A DNA stretch of 64,000 nucleotides, from assembly GCA_029706075.1 (NCBI GenBank), contig JAINUG010000039.1:5708001-5772000 (forward strand). Reading direction: 5' to 3'. Below the pieces are notes generated by a model, which worked only from the letters and a program-made list of their open reading frames with translations, made no database searches and was not told the origin of the DNA. The position numbers and the translations under genes are program-made. Source of the DNA: Aldrovandia affinis. Taxonomy: Eukaryota > Chordata > Actinopteri > Notacanthiformes > Halosauridae. Positions 11,555 through 22,017 of this stretch are shown here, one piece after another (positions within the stretch are counted from its first letter, which is position 1; every line of letters starts with the position of its first letter).

Positions 11555-11682
11555 CTGTACTGTCCTGTGCTGCTGAACCGTGTGACGGTTTACTGGGTTC
11601 CTCGTCTCCACTGGCTTCTTTTTCGGATGTCACCAGCGCTGTCTCTTCTGTTCCATTTTCTACGATAATATTCACATAATCG
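11555..11682 (-). pseudogene. Receptor tail exon A, S1 copy (acceptor lost)
   Basis: The minus-strand frame is open to a donor CAGTACAG|GTGAGG at 11555/11554. The peptide is acidic and S/T/E-rich (ENGTEETALVTSEKEASGDE, then EPSKPSHGSAAQDST). It is homologous to exon A at 18176-18304, whose acceptor CCAG is replaced here by CCGA, so this copy probably cannot be spliced in at the same point. Upstream in the same frame it reads S-D-Y-V-N-I, an ITIM-like S-x-Y-x-x-I that is also a YxN. This may be coding if another acceptor is used. Confidence 0.35.
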
Positions 11683-11928
11683 GATTTTGACATTTTCATA
11701 AAATGAATGCTGATTAACCCCGATTACCTCTGAAATGACTTTATTTTACACAAACAAATGTATTTGACATAAACACTGAAAATGACCGGGCCTCTCTGTG
11801 CACTTCCATGTGCAGATACTGAAATAGCACCCTTATTGAACCCACAGGGAAAATATGATTTTACTCATGATTGTTTTTGTTTCTATAAAATACACTGTCG
11901 ATACAGATACTGTGGTTTGATCTCTTAC

Positions 11929-12045
11929 TAGTCTCCTCGTCTGAGGGAATTTCTTCCAATGGCTCTCGGCTGCTTTTCACATCACTGTCATTTGCCATTA
12001 GTGGCTCGCCCACCGTCGTTGGTTGAGAAGAATTTGGCGCATCTC
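11929..12045 (-). CDS. Receptor cytoplasmic tail exon B, S1 copy
   Basis: Acceptor TATCACAG precedes GAGATGCG and donor ACTA|GTAAGA follows. The exon is 117 nt, phase 1 to phase 1, with no stop. The peptide is hydrophilic and acidic (DAPNSSQPTTVGEPLMANDS, then DVKSSREPLEEIPSDEETS). Its paralogue at 18554-18646 is 24 nt shorter, a multiple of three. It has no recognised domain; I infer a disordered cytoplasmic tail segment of a CD2-family receptor from phase, composition and position downstream of the transmembrane exon. The distance from the Ig exons (over 20 kb) is the main doubt. Confidence 0.45.
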
Positions 12046-13521
12046 CTGTGATAGTAGATGTGTCACTATGGTCATTACAGTCAGTATCAATATTACCATT
12101 AGTACTGATTATGTCACAGAGCTACTCAGCTGCTGCAGAGATGTACCTATATCACAGTTCACATATGCTGTTGTATTGTGTCTCAATAATGTTGTGATGA
12201 TCAGTGGCAAAAAATCCCAATTAAATCAATTTTGATTCCATGAAGTAAGAAAATAAAACAAAGTTTTATACGCACTGTATATGATCTATGTGTAAAAAGA
12301 TTTGTGTACCAACATATATGAATTAACTGAGTTACGTTAAGCCCGTCAGAGCGAACAAGCCTAGCTGTGGTTGTGCAGCTACCTAGCCTAATAGCTAGCC
12401 AAGTACATACACAGAAATAACAGAAATTGGCTAGATATTAAAAACCACTGATGGAGTAGCTAGCCAGCTATGCAAATACAACAGCATCTAGTTAGCATTA
12501 AGCAGGTAACGTTATGCACAATAATGCCCAACAGAGGTAGCTAGTAGCTAGACAAAAATGCTAATGTTTGGTAGCTCACCATTCAAAGTCAATGGGTATG
12601 TGCATCTGGTAAATGATCATTTTAATAAAAATTAAAACACCAACAAAGTTGAGTCCCCCGTAAGATTGATGTAGGATATCTGTACCAACATTTGTATGCA
12701 ACATATTTATTTTGGCAGTGTTGTTGATATTTAGGTAGCCTTGACAAAGAAATTGTCTTAAAAGTTTTGCTAATTTTACTGGGGGCTTGATTAAAGACAA
12801 CGGCTGAATGGATTGGTTTCAGAGTCGAGGAGTATATTGTACAGCGCTATCCGAGTAGATGTGCCAAATGTCAGTTAAATAGGCAATGAAACAGTTAGAA
12901 ACCCTTATTTTGTGATGATTAGTTGCAAAACATCCAAATTAAATCTATTAAATTAAATCCAGCCTAGCTGTGGTTGTGCAGCTAGTGCTTTTGTGTTCCT
13001 CATTTTGGGATGATACACAGAGTGGAAAAAACAGGAGTGCCATATGAAAGATAATGTCATTAGGGTTAGGGGAGAGGGGGTTCTGACAAGTGTACTATGT
13101 CTACATGTCTACATGTCAACATTAACATAATTGCCTGTTTCTGTTGCATAAGACCTATACATTGCCATACAATGGGTTAACTGCATACTCTACAGTGTTG
13201 GCCTAGTTTGACTTTCATCTCATATTTTTTTATAAATACAACAATGAATAGGTACTGTTAAAATTCCCACTGCTCCTTATGTGTTCTTACATTGTTATAA
13301 TGAAAGCTTCTTATGTACTTTTGTGTTTAAATATACATACATACATACTCAACCCATACTGACTGCACTACCCAATCCAATCATTAAAAAATAAAGATTT
13401 AATTTAAATTCAATGCCTCTTCTTCTTTTGTAATCTCAAATTTGTCAAATGACAAAAGCCTTTTTTATCTTTGACAGTGGGTGCTGTGAGACGTGTTTTT
13501 TTGGTTCATTCCAGACTTCTG

Positions 13522-14869
13522 GGCCGGTATTCACAAATAATTTTATCTTACCACTAGGAGTACTCCTGAATCGCACTAAAACATTTGAGTTAGGAGTCCC
13601 ACCTTAAAACCTATTCACAAAGCTGCAAAGACAAACTCATACTAAGGAAGTCCTAGAATTTGCAAGCTAAGAGTGAGGGTGGGGTTGACGTCGTTGCTAT
13701 GGATGACGTTGTGTCTCATGAACGAGCTTACTCAGAATGCCCACAGCGATTGGCTGATATAGAGGATGGGTCTCTGTCCGTGATTTCAACCTAGAAAATA
13801 AATGATATGCTACTGTAAAGGGGTATGTAGGCCTACCTGTTCCTGTATTCTAGTGGTGTAACGGATCGCAGTTGATCCGTGATCCGTACGGATCAACCCC
13901 CATGGTTCGGCACGCATATGATCCGCGGATTAATAGCTAAATTGAACCATCATAGAGAAATACAGTTTTTCTGCCGCTGCCACGTTTTAAAGTAACAATT
14001 CCCTAAGTCTCGATGCAAAATTACAGCGAAGAGATAGACAACCATGTATGTTTTGGTTTGCTTTGTTTTTCATACTAAATGCCTTTCTGGGAGGCAGGTT
14101 TTTAGAAACGCGACCGAATTAAATAAAATTGAAACATTAGCGATCTTTAAATTTTTTATTAAATGAATTCAGGCATAAGACCACCCTAGTTAAATCGCCT
14201 AAGGCGTACTGAATCTAAAAATGTAATAAAGATTTAGTCAAATAACTTAAATTGAAAAACTGAAATTATAATTCATTCAATTCCTTGAGAATAGTTCCTG
14301 GAAATTTTTGGTGGAAACGCGCCTTTGGCCCCGTTTTTTTTTTTTTTGCTGATCCGAAAAATGATCCGATGCACCCCTATTATATTCTAATAAAGATTCT
14401 AAAATACAAATGTAGGCTACGTGTCACTGATTTAACATGAAACCAAGAATACTGACTAGTCAATTGGTTACATGTCTGCATCTCAGTAAACAATCAGCGG
14501 GTATCTATATATAATATATATAATATTATATATATAATACCCTCGCGATTGAGGTGGTACCTTTTATGAGCTCTGTATCATTCAATATCTCCAGTGTTGA
14601 TGCGATTGCGACGACGATTGCCGGCAGCAGCAGATTTTCGGATCGCTGTGAGTAGGTCTTTAGCGACTTAGAAGTCCTTTTGACTGCTTCTAACTTCTCC
14701 TGGACTTAGGAGCTGTTTTTAGCTCTCAAACCCTTTGTGAAATACTCTTATCCCAAAAATTTAGGAGTCCTAAATTTATGAGTGACATGCCCATTATTTT
14801 TCGGAGTTGTTCCTAAATTGCCGAGTTAGGACCAACTTTTACCCTTAAAATGCTTTGTGAATACCAGCC
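13522..14869 (+). mobile_element. Harbinger-type non-autonomous element in S2
   Basis: The termini are inverted: GGCCGGTATTCACAAA at the left and TTTGTGAATACCAGCC at the right, with the 3-bp target duplication CTG on each side (13519-13521, 14870-14872). S1 shows the unoccupied site ACTTCTGGACTT. Three-base CWG-like targets fit PIF/Harbinger elements of fish (recollection). There is no transposase. A hAT element is nested at 13851-14379. Confidence 0.75.
13851..14379 (+). mobile_element. hAT-type MITE nested in the Harbinger element
   Basis: Begins TAGTGGTGTAACGGATC and ends GATCCGATGCACCCCTA, with 8-bp flanks CTGTATTC and TTATATTC (one or two mismatches). It is rich in GATCCG motifs in both orientations. 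The same element occurs inverted at 17069-17615. Confidence 0.75.
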
Positions 14870-15101
14870 CTGGACTTCACTGGTGACTTGAGACTTGATT
14901 TCAACTTGAGGTTAAGTGACTTCACGACAACACCGTTCTCCAGAGAAAGAGCTAAAATATTCGAAAGAGTGTCCAGGTTTGAACTATGCATCAACAGTGA
15001 AATCGAAGAGGGAAAAACACAAAATGGCACTTTGGTCCCATTTTCCAAATTAAAGTCTGATTTTCAGACATGATAAAAGGTAAGCCCTTATAAACCCTCA
15101 C

Positions 15102-15229
15102 CTGTACTGTCCTGTGCTGCTGAACCGTGTGACGGTTTACTGGGTTCCTCGTCTCCACTGGCATCTTTTGGGGACGTCTCCGGCGCTGTCTCTTCTGTTC
15201 CATTTTCTACGATAATATTCGCATAATCG
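15102..15229 (-). pseudogene. Receptor tail exon A, S2 copy (acceptor lost)
   Basis: Open on the minus strand to donor CAGTACAG|GTGAGG, with the peptide ENGTEETAPETSPKDASGDE then EPSKPSHGSAAQDST. As in S1, the acceptor AG present in the S3 copy is missing, and the upstream frame reads S-D-Y-A-N-I. There is no nearby exon B. Confidence 0.35.
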
Positions 15230-15440
15230 GATTTTGACATTTTCATAAAATGAATGCTGATTAACCCCGATTACCTCTGAAATGATTGTAGGGTAATTCA
15301 CCGAACCATGCCTTGAAGTAACCCAAAAGAATGAGAACTATGTTTATGATACCAGCAGGGAGTCAGCAGGCGAAATGTGTATACAATGGGACTGCTCCAA
15401 ATGCCTTACACCCCGACGCTACTAAAATAATAATAATAAT

Positions 15441-15596
15441 ATATGCCATTTAGCAGACGCTTTTATCCAAAGCGACTTACAGTAGTGAATGCATACTTTT
15501 TTTTTCTTCAGTATATGTGGTCCCAGTGGGAATTTAATTAACCCATAACCCATGGCCAATGCCATGCTCTACCTACTGAGCCACACAGAACCACTA
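15441..15596 (-). mobile_element. tRNA-derived SINE with L2-type tail
   Basis: On the minus strand the head TTCTGTGTGGCTCAGTAGGT is followed by a B-box region and the tail AAGTCGCTTTGGATAAAAGC, then GTCTGCTAAATGG. A (TAA)n tract lies beside it at 15426-15440. Sister copies are at 53.15 and 56.5 kb. Confidence 0.8.
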
Positions 15597-16304
15597 AAAG
15601 CAGTCTTGCCGTCTCTGGTGAAACAGGATTTGGAGGGGGCTGTTCTCAGGACTGTTGACCACATTACTGAGATTAATGTGGTATACTGTAACATCATCAT
15701 TTACATGTACAGTATAATCATGTTTGGTGCTGCTGGAAAGCTGATGTCATGAGCAGTGGGTTGGTGTCATTGATGATGTGGTGCAGGTGGCGCTTACTAA
15801 AGATCTCAGAACACTGATCGAAAGTGAATGGTGGAAATGCAAATGATCTACACGTCAGCGGCCATCTGTGAAACTAAAAGTGAACATAGTGTGATGCGCG
15901 TACAGAAATAGCGTAGGGAGTAGTTCCGTTTTTCAGTGATTGTGTCCTTATTTGGTGTTTTATGGTTTTATGGTTTCCTTTTATGTGTGGTGATATAGGG
16001 GGAGAAGTGGTATGCTTCGAGGAGATTCGCTCTTACGACATCCTGTGCGACATTCGCATATAGCCGCTTTTGTCAGTCTACACTTATATTATTCAAATTC
16101 AGTTTGAATGTATCTGTAACAATGGCATACCTCAGCATTTCTCATTGATCTAAACTACTGCAGTTACACATTGTGGTTTTAAGGTTACCGTTAACAGCAC
16201 ACACACATAGAACGTTGGTTAAGTGCACTCCGTAGTCACTCGCCTATACACTAATGCCATTGCAAGATACACAATTGTATCCTTGCTAGGCTATACACAG
16301 GTTC
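15597..16304. other. No gene seen
   Basis: Non-coding spacer between S2 and S3; nothing recognised. Confidence 0.4.
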
Positions 16305-16578
16305 CCAATGCTCCTTAAGTGTTTTTCGTGGTTATAACGAAAGCTTCTTATGGACTTTTGCAAGTAAAACCACTTGTACATTTGTGTTTAAATATACACA
16401 CATACCCAACTCATACTGACTGCACAATCCAATCCAATCATTAAAAAATAAGATTTAATTTGGATTCCATGCCACATCTTCTTCTTTTGTAATCCCATAT
16501 TTATCTAACAAATGACTTTTTCATCTTCGACAGTGGATGCTGTGAAATGTGTTTTTTTTTGTTCATTCCAGACTTCTG

Positions 16579-17944
16579 GGGCCGTATTCACAAAGCATTT
16601 TAAGGGTAAAAGTTGGTCGTAACTCCGCAATTTAGGAGCAACTCCGAAAAATAATGGGCGTGTCACTCATAAATTTAGGACTCCTAAATTTTTGGGATAA
16701 GAGTATTTCACAAAGGGTTTGAGAGCTAAAAACAGCTCCTAAGTCCAGGAGAAGTTAGAAGCAGTCAAGAGGACTTCTAAGTCGCTAAAGACCTACTTAC
16801 AGCGATCCGAAAATCTGCTGCTGCCGGCAATCGTTGTCGCAATCGCGTCAACACTGGAGATATTGAATGATACAGAGCTCATAAAAAGGTACCGCCTCAA
16901 TTGCGAGGGTATTATATATATAATATTATTTATATTATATATAGATACCCGCTGATTGTTTACGAGATGCAGACATGTAACCAATTGACTAGTCAGTATT
17001 CTTGGTTTCATGTTAAATCAGTGACACGTAGCCTACATTTGTACTTTAGAATCTTTATTAGAATATAACAGGGGTGCATCTGATCATTTTTCGGATCAGC
17101 AAAAAAAATAATAACGGGGGCCAAAGGCGTGTTTCCACCAAAAATGACCAGGAACTATTCTCAAGGAATTTAATGAATTATAATTTCAGTTTTTCAATTT
17201 AAGTTATTTCACTAAATCTTTATTCAAAAATTTCACAAAATACATTTTTAGATTCAATACGCCTTAGGCGATTTAACTAGGGTGGTTTTATGCCTGAATT
17301 AATTTAATAAAAAATTAAAAGATCGCTAATGTTTCAATTGTATTTAATTCGGTCACGTTTCTAAAAACCTGCCTCCCAGAAAGGCATTTAGTATGACAAA
17401 CAAAGCAAACCAAAACATACATGGTTGTCTATCTCTTCACTGTAACTCTGCATCAAGATTTAGGGAATTGTTACTTTAAAACTTAACAGCGGCAGAAAAA
17501 CTGTATTTCTCTATGATGGTTCAATTTAGCTATTAATAGGCGGATCATATGCGTGCCGAACCGTGGGGGTTGATCCGTACGGATCACGGATCAACTGCGA
17601 TCCGTTACACCACTAGAATATAACAGGAACAGGTAGTCCTACATACCCCTTTACAGTAGCATATCATTTTACTAGGTTGAAATCGCGGGCAAAGACCCAT
17701 CCCCTATATCAGCCAATCGCTGTGGGCATTCTGAGTAAGCTCGTTCATGAGAAACAACGTCATCCATAGCAACGACGTCAACCCCGCCCTCACTCTTAGC
17801 TTGAAAATTCTAGGAATTCCTTAGTATGAGTTTGTCTTTGCAGCTTTGTGAATAGGTTTTAAGGTGGGACTCCTAACTAAAAGGTTTTAGTGTGATATAG
17901 AAGTACTCCTAGTGGTAAAATAAAATTCTTTGTGAATACGGCCC
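16579..17944 (-). mobile_element. Harbinger-type element in S3, inverted relative to S2
   Basis: The termini GGGCCGTATTCACAAAG and CTTTGTGAATACGGCCC are flanked by CTG (16576-16578, 17945-17947). The insertion point is the same base as in S2, but the internal sequence, including the nested hAT element, runs in the opposite direction. Confidence 0.8.
17069..17615 (-). mobile_element. hAT-type MITE nested in the inverted Harbinger element
   Basis: Begins CAGGGGTGCATC and ends GTTACACCACTA, with a perfect 8-bp target duplication GAATATAA (17061-17068 and 17616-17623). It is the inverted counterpart of 13851-14379. Confidence 0.85.
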
Positions 17945-18175
17945 CTGGATTTCACTGGTGACTTGAGACTCAATTTGAACTTGAGGTTAAGTGACCTCAC
18001 TACAACACCGTTCTCCAGAGAAAGAGCTAAAATATTCGAAACAGTGTCCAGGTTTGAAGTATGCATCAACAGTGAAATTGAAGAGGGGAAAAACAAAATG
18101 GCACTTTGGTCCCATTTTACAAATTAAAGTCTGATTTTCAGACATAATAAAAGGCAAGCCCTTATAAACCCTCAC

Positions 18176-18304
18176 CTGTACTGCCCTGTGCTGATGAACT
18201 GTGTGATGGTTTACCGGGTTCCTCGTCTCGACTGGCATCTTTTGCGGACGTAACCGGCGCTGTCTCTCCTGTTCCATTTTCTATGTTTATCTTCACATCA
18301 TCTC
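18176..18304 (-). CDS. Receptor cytoplasmic tail exon A, S3 copy
   Basis: AATCCAG|GAGATG at the acceptor and CAGTACAG|GTGAGG at the donor delimit 129 nt, phase 1 to phase 1, with no stop. The peptide DDVKINIENGTGETAPVTSA continues with KDASRDEEPGKPSHSSSAQG. It is acidic and polar, as expected for a disordered cytoplasmic tail. The polypyrimidine tract before the acceptor is poor. In S1 and S2 the AG is absent, so this is the only copy with a complete exon. The tyrosine present upstream in S1/S2 is not encoded here. Confidence 0.45.
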
Positions 18305-18553
18305 CTGGATTTTGACATTTTCATAAAATGAATGCTGATTAACCCCGATTACCTCTGAAATGACTTTATTTTACACACACAAATGTATTTGAGATAAACA
18401 CTGAAAATGACAGGGCCTCTCTGTGCACTTCCATGTGCAGACACTGAAATAGCACCCTCGTTGAACCCACAGGGAAAATATGATTTTACTCATGATTGTT
18501 TTTGTTTCTATAAAATACACTGTCGATACAGATACTGTGGTTTGATCTCTTAC

Positions 18554-18646
18554 CAGTCTCGACTGAGGGCACTTCTCCCAATGGCTCTCGCCTGCTTTCC
18601 ACACTACTGTCATTTGCGGTTGGTTGAGAAGAATTTGCCGCGTCTC
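18554..18646 (-). CDS. Receptor cytoplasmic tail exon B, S3 copy
   Basis: Acceptor TATCACAG and donor ACTG|GTAAGA enclose 93 nt, phase 1 to phase 1. The peptide is DAANSSQPTANDSSVESRRE followed by PLGEVPSVET. Compared with the S1 copy it lacks 24 nt in frame. On the minus strand it lies directly upstream of exon A of the same segment, with a ~250-nt intron, so the pair can splice in frame. Confidence 0.45.
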
Positions 18647-19087
18647 CTGTGATAGTAGATGTGTCACTATGGTCATTATAGTCAGTATCAATATTACCAT
18701 CAGTACTGATTATGTCACAGAGCTACTCAGCTGCTGCAGAGATGTACCTACATCACAGTTCACATATGCTGTTGTATTGTATCTTAATAATTTCTTACAT
18801 TAAAAAGGTTTTAGTAGTTAGTAGATGCTGGTTCCCATAGTACATGTTTTTGTCAGTCTGTTTCCTTCTCTGTGTGAATCACTACATTTCAGTATAATCG
18901 ATCTTAACCAAAACACCATATTTCTCATGAGGGAATTCAATTATTTTCAAAGTGTCAAATATGTGTTCTTTAAGTTAATAAATTCAGAAAAGTATGACGA
19001 CAGATACACTGCATTAAGAGCTTCTACAGGCAGAATGTATATTGCATTTGTGATAAATTGATGAAAATAAAGTCTGTTATACTGTAC

Positions 19088-19138
19088 CTTCAGGTGAAGC
19101 ACCAGTCAAAGGGTGAGTTTCTTCTGATCTTGTAGTTC
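19088..19138 (-). CDS. Receptor cytoplasmic tail exon C, copy 1
   Basis: Acceptor AACACTGCAG and donor GAAG|GTACAG enclose 51 nt, phase 1 to phase 1. The peptide is TTRSEETHPLTGASPE. The two downstream tandem copies are 42 and 39 nt and the paralogue at 58704-58754 is 51 nt, so all length changes are multiples of three. Joined in phase to the transmembrane exon it would extend the cytoplasmic tail just after the basic stop-transfer residues. Confidence 0.45.
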
Positions 19139-20393
19139 CTGCAGTGTTATAAAATTGCAGCATAGATGAAATACACAGACTCTCATGGAAGGACCAGTCC
19201 TTATGGACTTTATTACATTTACAGAACCACATACATCTGGGGCCAACAATCCAAAGCATCGATGTTGTCAAAATAATATTTAATATTTTTGTGTGGTTTG
19301 TTTTTATCGTAGTATTGCTTATTCTGCACTGTCGCTCTCCTTCTGCACAAAAAAAACTGCATAAAGATCATTTTAACGACAGGCTGAATTTCATTAGTTT
19401 ACATACAGTACGTTTTTTGTTGTTGTTGTATATTCTTGTATGCATTTATTTTTGTATGTTTGTTTATTAAATTATTGTTGATTTTATGTCATTGTGTCTG
19501 TTCTAGTCTGCCCAGGGACTACAGATGTAAATGAGCTGCTCAGCTGAATGTGGCACCTGTACACTGGTGCTTTACACTGGTGCTGTCAGCATGACTGCGT
19601 TAAGGTGTTACACATGTCTCTGTTACCTTAACACAGACATGCCGATTATTGTGCACTGTCCCTGTACATGCTATGTATACATAAATTGAAAGCGCAGTGC
19701 AGATGCAGTCCCAGTTGGTTCTTGATGTTTTGTAGTGGTGCAGGTGCATACAACGGTGTGTGGAACAGGGGCAGGCTTGGTCATTTAAAGGTGTGGACTG
19801 GTGCAAACCAATACGGCGGTGATTATTTAACAAATTTCATGGGCCTGATCAATCCTAAAACCGAAGAAACCTGGTCTTAACACAAAGACACGTGTGCTCT
19901 GTTGGTGTTATTACTATACGAGACTGCAAATGAAATGCTCTCACATATAGATGTGTTGAAACTGAATTGCCCCTCTCTTTTTATTTCTACTGTCCGTATT
20001 AAATTGAGCTGCTCATGATGATGGGATGTGAAAGAATTAAAGACTACAGTCAGTGTTACCTTTATCTTCTCTTTGCAGTAATGGAAAACATTCTGGAAGT
20101 AAAAAATAAAGTTTTTAGTAGACAAATGGTTGTGGCACACATTATACGTACGTAGTTATACTGTATTATTGTGGGTGTTTCCTTTGTAAACAAATGCTTT
20201 AATTCAGGTTTTTTTTAAACCAGTTTTCATTCTTTGTCTGGTTAGATTTTCTATCCAAAGCTGGGAAAACTGTATCACTGTACTATTTAACACAAGAGTA
20301 TAACATAATCACAACATACCAGTAGCTGTAGTGTTTAAGACCATACAGTACAACACATTTTAACAGCAGTAGCACAGAACAGCACAGAAGCTA
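19139..20393. other. Intronic/intergenic part of tandem unit 1
   Basis: Includes a GTTGTTGTT run near 19420 and an internal palindrome around GGTGTTACACATGTCTCTGT near 19605. Frames of 70-77 codons on both strands recur in all three units but show no motif and overlap antisense, so I do not call genes. Confidence 0.4.
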
Positions 20394-20401
20394 GCTACAG
20401 G

Positions 20402-21291
20402 CAGAGATGGGCAAAGATACATCAAAATGTATCTTGTTACAAAATACAAAATACCCCTCAAATAAATGTATCAGATCAAAATACAAAATACTGGTGCCAG
20501 AAAATGTATCAGATAAAATACATGTATTTTGTATTTTCAAAATACAGGGAAAAAAACTTGTCTCCAATTGGCTATCGTAGGCCAACATATGAATAGGTGG
20601 CTGCCTTTCTCTATGAATATGAGCAAAAGCCCAAATCACATAGGCTATCGCCGTGTGTTAAGTGTTAGAGGCACAGTCACATTTTTAGCATCTCCTAATT
20701 AGTTTGCCCACATTACTCCCTCCATTTTGGTTGTTTGGGCTATTGGCAACCAATTTCTTATCTTTGATGCTATTTGTATATAAAGAAAAATACTGAAAAT
20801 AGTACAGTACAAACTTACAAACAAATCAGCATGAATTGTACATGCTAGCTTGTGAGTCACAAAGTGGCGTTTTGAGAAATCGTCTTTTCTAACTTTCTAC
20901 GTCACGCCACGATTTCTCAAAACGCCACTTAGAATACTGTGAGTAGGCTTGTGTGAAAACAAGCGCCGAATTCTCAATAGCTGCCTGCGACCAGATACAT
21001 GCATGCATCCACGTGTGCATGCATTCACTGCCTTGTCCAACCGACAGAGAGCGGGTCTAAAAATCACTGTGTGAGTGTGTCTAAGTGTACTGTTGTTCTT
21101 TTTTATGTTCTTTGAATCATGGATAAAGTATTTTGAGTATTTTGAAAATACAAAATTACTCCACCCTAAAGTATCTTGTTACAAATTACATTTGATTTTT
21201 TTCAGCCCTGTCAAATACAAATGACAAAATACTCAAAAGTAATTGAAATACGTATTTCAAATACAAGTAACAGAAATACTGCCCATCTCTG
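20402..21291. mobile_element. hAT-type element (890 bp) in unit 1
   Basis: The termini CAGAGATGGGCA and TGCCCATCTCTG are inverted and flanked by an 8-bp target duplication GCTACAGG (20394-20401, 21292-21299). Unit 3 has the empty site, a single GCTACAGG at the same place. It has no transposase frame. A 21-bp perfect hairpin lies at 20862-20930. Confidence 0.9.
20862..20930. repeat. Perfect inverted repeat (hairpin) inside the hAT element
   Basis: The arms AAGTGGCGTTTTGAGAAATC(G) and its exact complement are 21 bp each, separated by 27 bp. The same hairpin is in unit 2 at about 24917-24985. Confidence 0.85.
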
Positions 21292-21323
21292 GCTACAGGT
21301 AACTGCCAAAATAAAGGAAAGTA

Positions 21324-21950
21324 CAGTGGCACCTCGGCCCACTAACTTAATTTGTTCGTTGACTCCGTTCGCGAACCGAAATGTTCGCGAACCTAAATAA
21401 TTTTTCCCATTGAAATTAATGTAAATCCAATTAATCCGTTCTCCAGCCCCAGAAACACTTTTTCTAAACTTTTTTATGGGTTTATGTGTAGCAAAAATAT
21501 AGAAAGGAATTAAAGATAACCTTAATTATAGAAAAATACATTAATACTAAAATAAAACATAATAATTGTTTATAACACGAACACCACTCTCACGTTTAGC
21601 TATTATTTCCTTCTTCGTTTCTACTGTAATACGCTTAGGCTTCTTAACACCACTATCAGTAGCACTTTTCACTTTCTTGGGAGCCATAATGAGGGCAAAT
21701 TTAATGGAAATAGCACAAAAGGAACGTGTATCAAAGGAGAACACAACGACGAACGATGCAAACAATGCTGAGTACTAAGCACAACTGACGCTATCCACGA
21801 CGCGCTACGGCGAGAAGCCCACGAGTTTGTGTGTTTGTGCGTTCGTGCACCGAGGGCTTGTTCGCGGGCCGAGTTAAAATTTGTTCGGAAAGTGTGTTCA
21901 TGGGCCGATTTGTTCGTGAGTAAGGGAGTTCGCGGGCCAAGGTTCCACTG
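21324..21950 (-). mobile_element. pogo/Tigger-type element in unit 1
   Basis: The termini CAGTGGCACCTCGGCCCA and GGGCCAAGGTTCCACTG are inverted and flanked by TA. On the minus strand, 21688 downward encodes MAPKKVKSATDSGVKKPKRI then TVETKKEIIAKRESG, which resembles the N-terminal DNA-binding (CENP-B/psq-type) start of Tigger transposases. The rest of the transposase is missing. Unit 3 shows the empty TA site. Confidence 0.85.
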
Positions 21951-22017
21951 TATATTGAAAGCTGGTGCTTCCACACAGGTGTGGTTCCTGAGGTAATTAA
22001 GCAATTAATATTCCATC

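Larger units (their letters stand above)
10199..12388. repeat. Tail-exon segment 1 (S1) of a diverged tandem array
   Basis: S1 aligns to S2 (12389-15287) and, for its right part, to S3 (16305-18790). Positions 10199-11340 match 12389-13520 almost throughout. Positions 11331-11720 match 14870-15287 and 17945-18365. Positions 11730-12190 match 18365-18790. S1 carries tail exons A and B of the minus-strand receptor gene and keeps the empty site for the Harbinger insertion found in S2 and S3. Confidence 0.8.
12389..15287. repeat. Tail-exon segment 2 (S2), with Harbinger insertion
   Basis: Homologous to S1 up to 13521, interrupted by a 1348-bp Harbinger-type element, then homologous again to 15287. 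It contains a copy of exon A but not exon B. Confidence 0.8.
16305..18790. repeat. Tail-exon segment 3 (S3), with inverted Harbinger insertion
   Basis: Homologous to S1 from 16305. It is interrupted by the Harbinger element at 16579-17944 and homologous again through exons A and B to about 18790. It is more diverged from S1 than S2 is in the left part. Confidence 0.8.

Noticed and set aside
11640-11760. Minus-strand phase-1 frame after a good acceptor (CATTTCAG) reading …NQHSFYENVKI…, an ITSM-like S-x-Y-x-x-V
   Set aside because: It overlaps exon A in another frame, runs to different stops in S1/S2 and S3, and the exon A frame fits the phase-1-to-1 rule with a donor. It is kept only as a remote alternative for a terminal exon.
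10381-12800. Two 74-codon minus-strand frames (10381-10605 and 12576-12800), nearly identical
   Set aside because: They lie in a recent duplication, so their similarity is not evidence of selection. The few differences change amino acids and no domain is recognisable.
14500-14545. AT palindrome TATATAATATATATAATATT as a regulatory element
   Set aside because: It lies inside a Harbinger element, is matched in the inverted copy at 16.9 kb, and looks like simple AT repeat.
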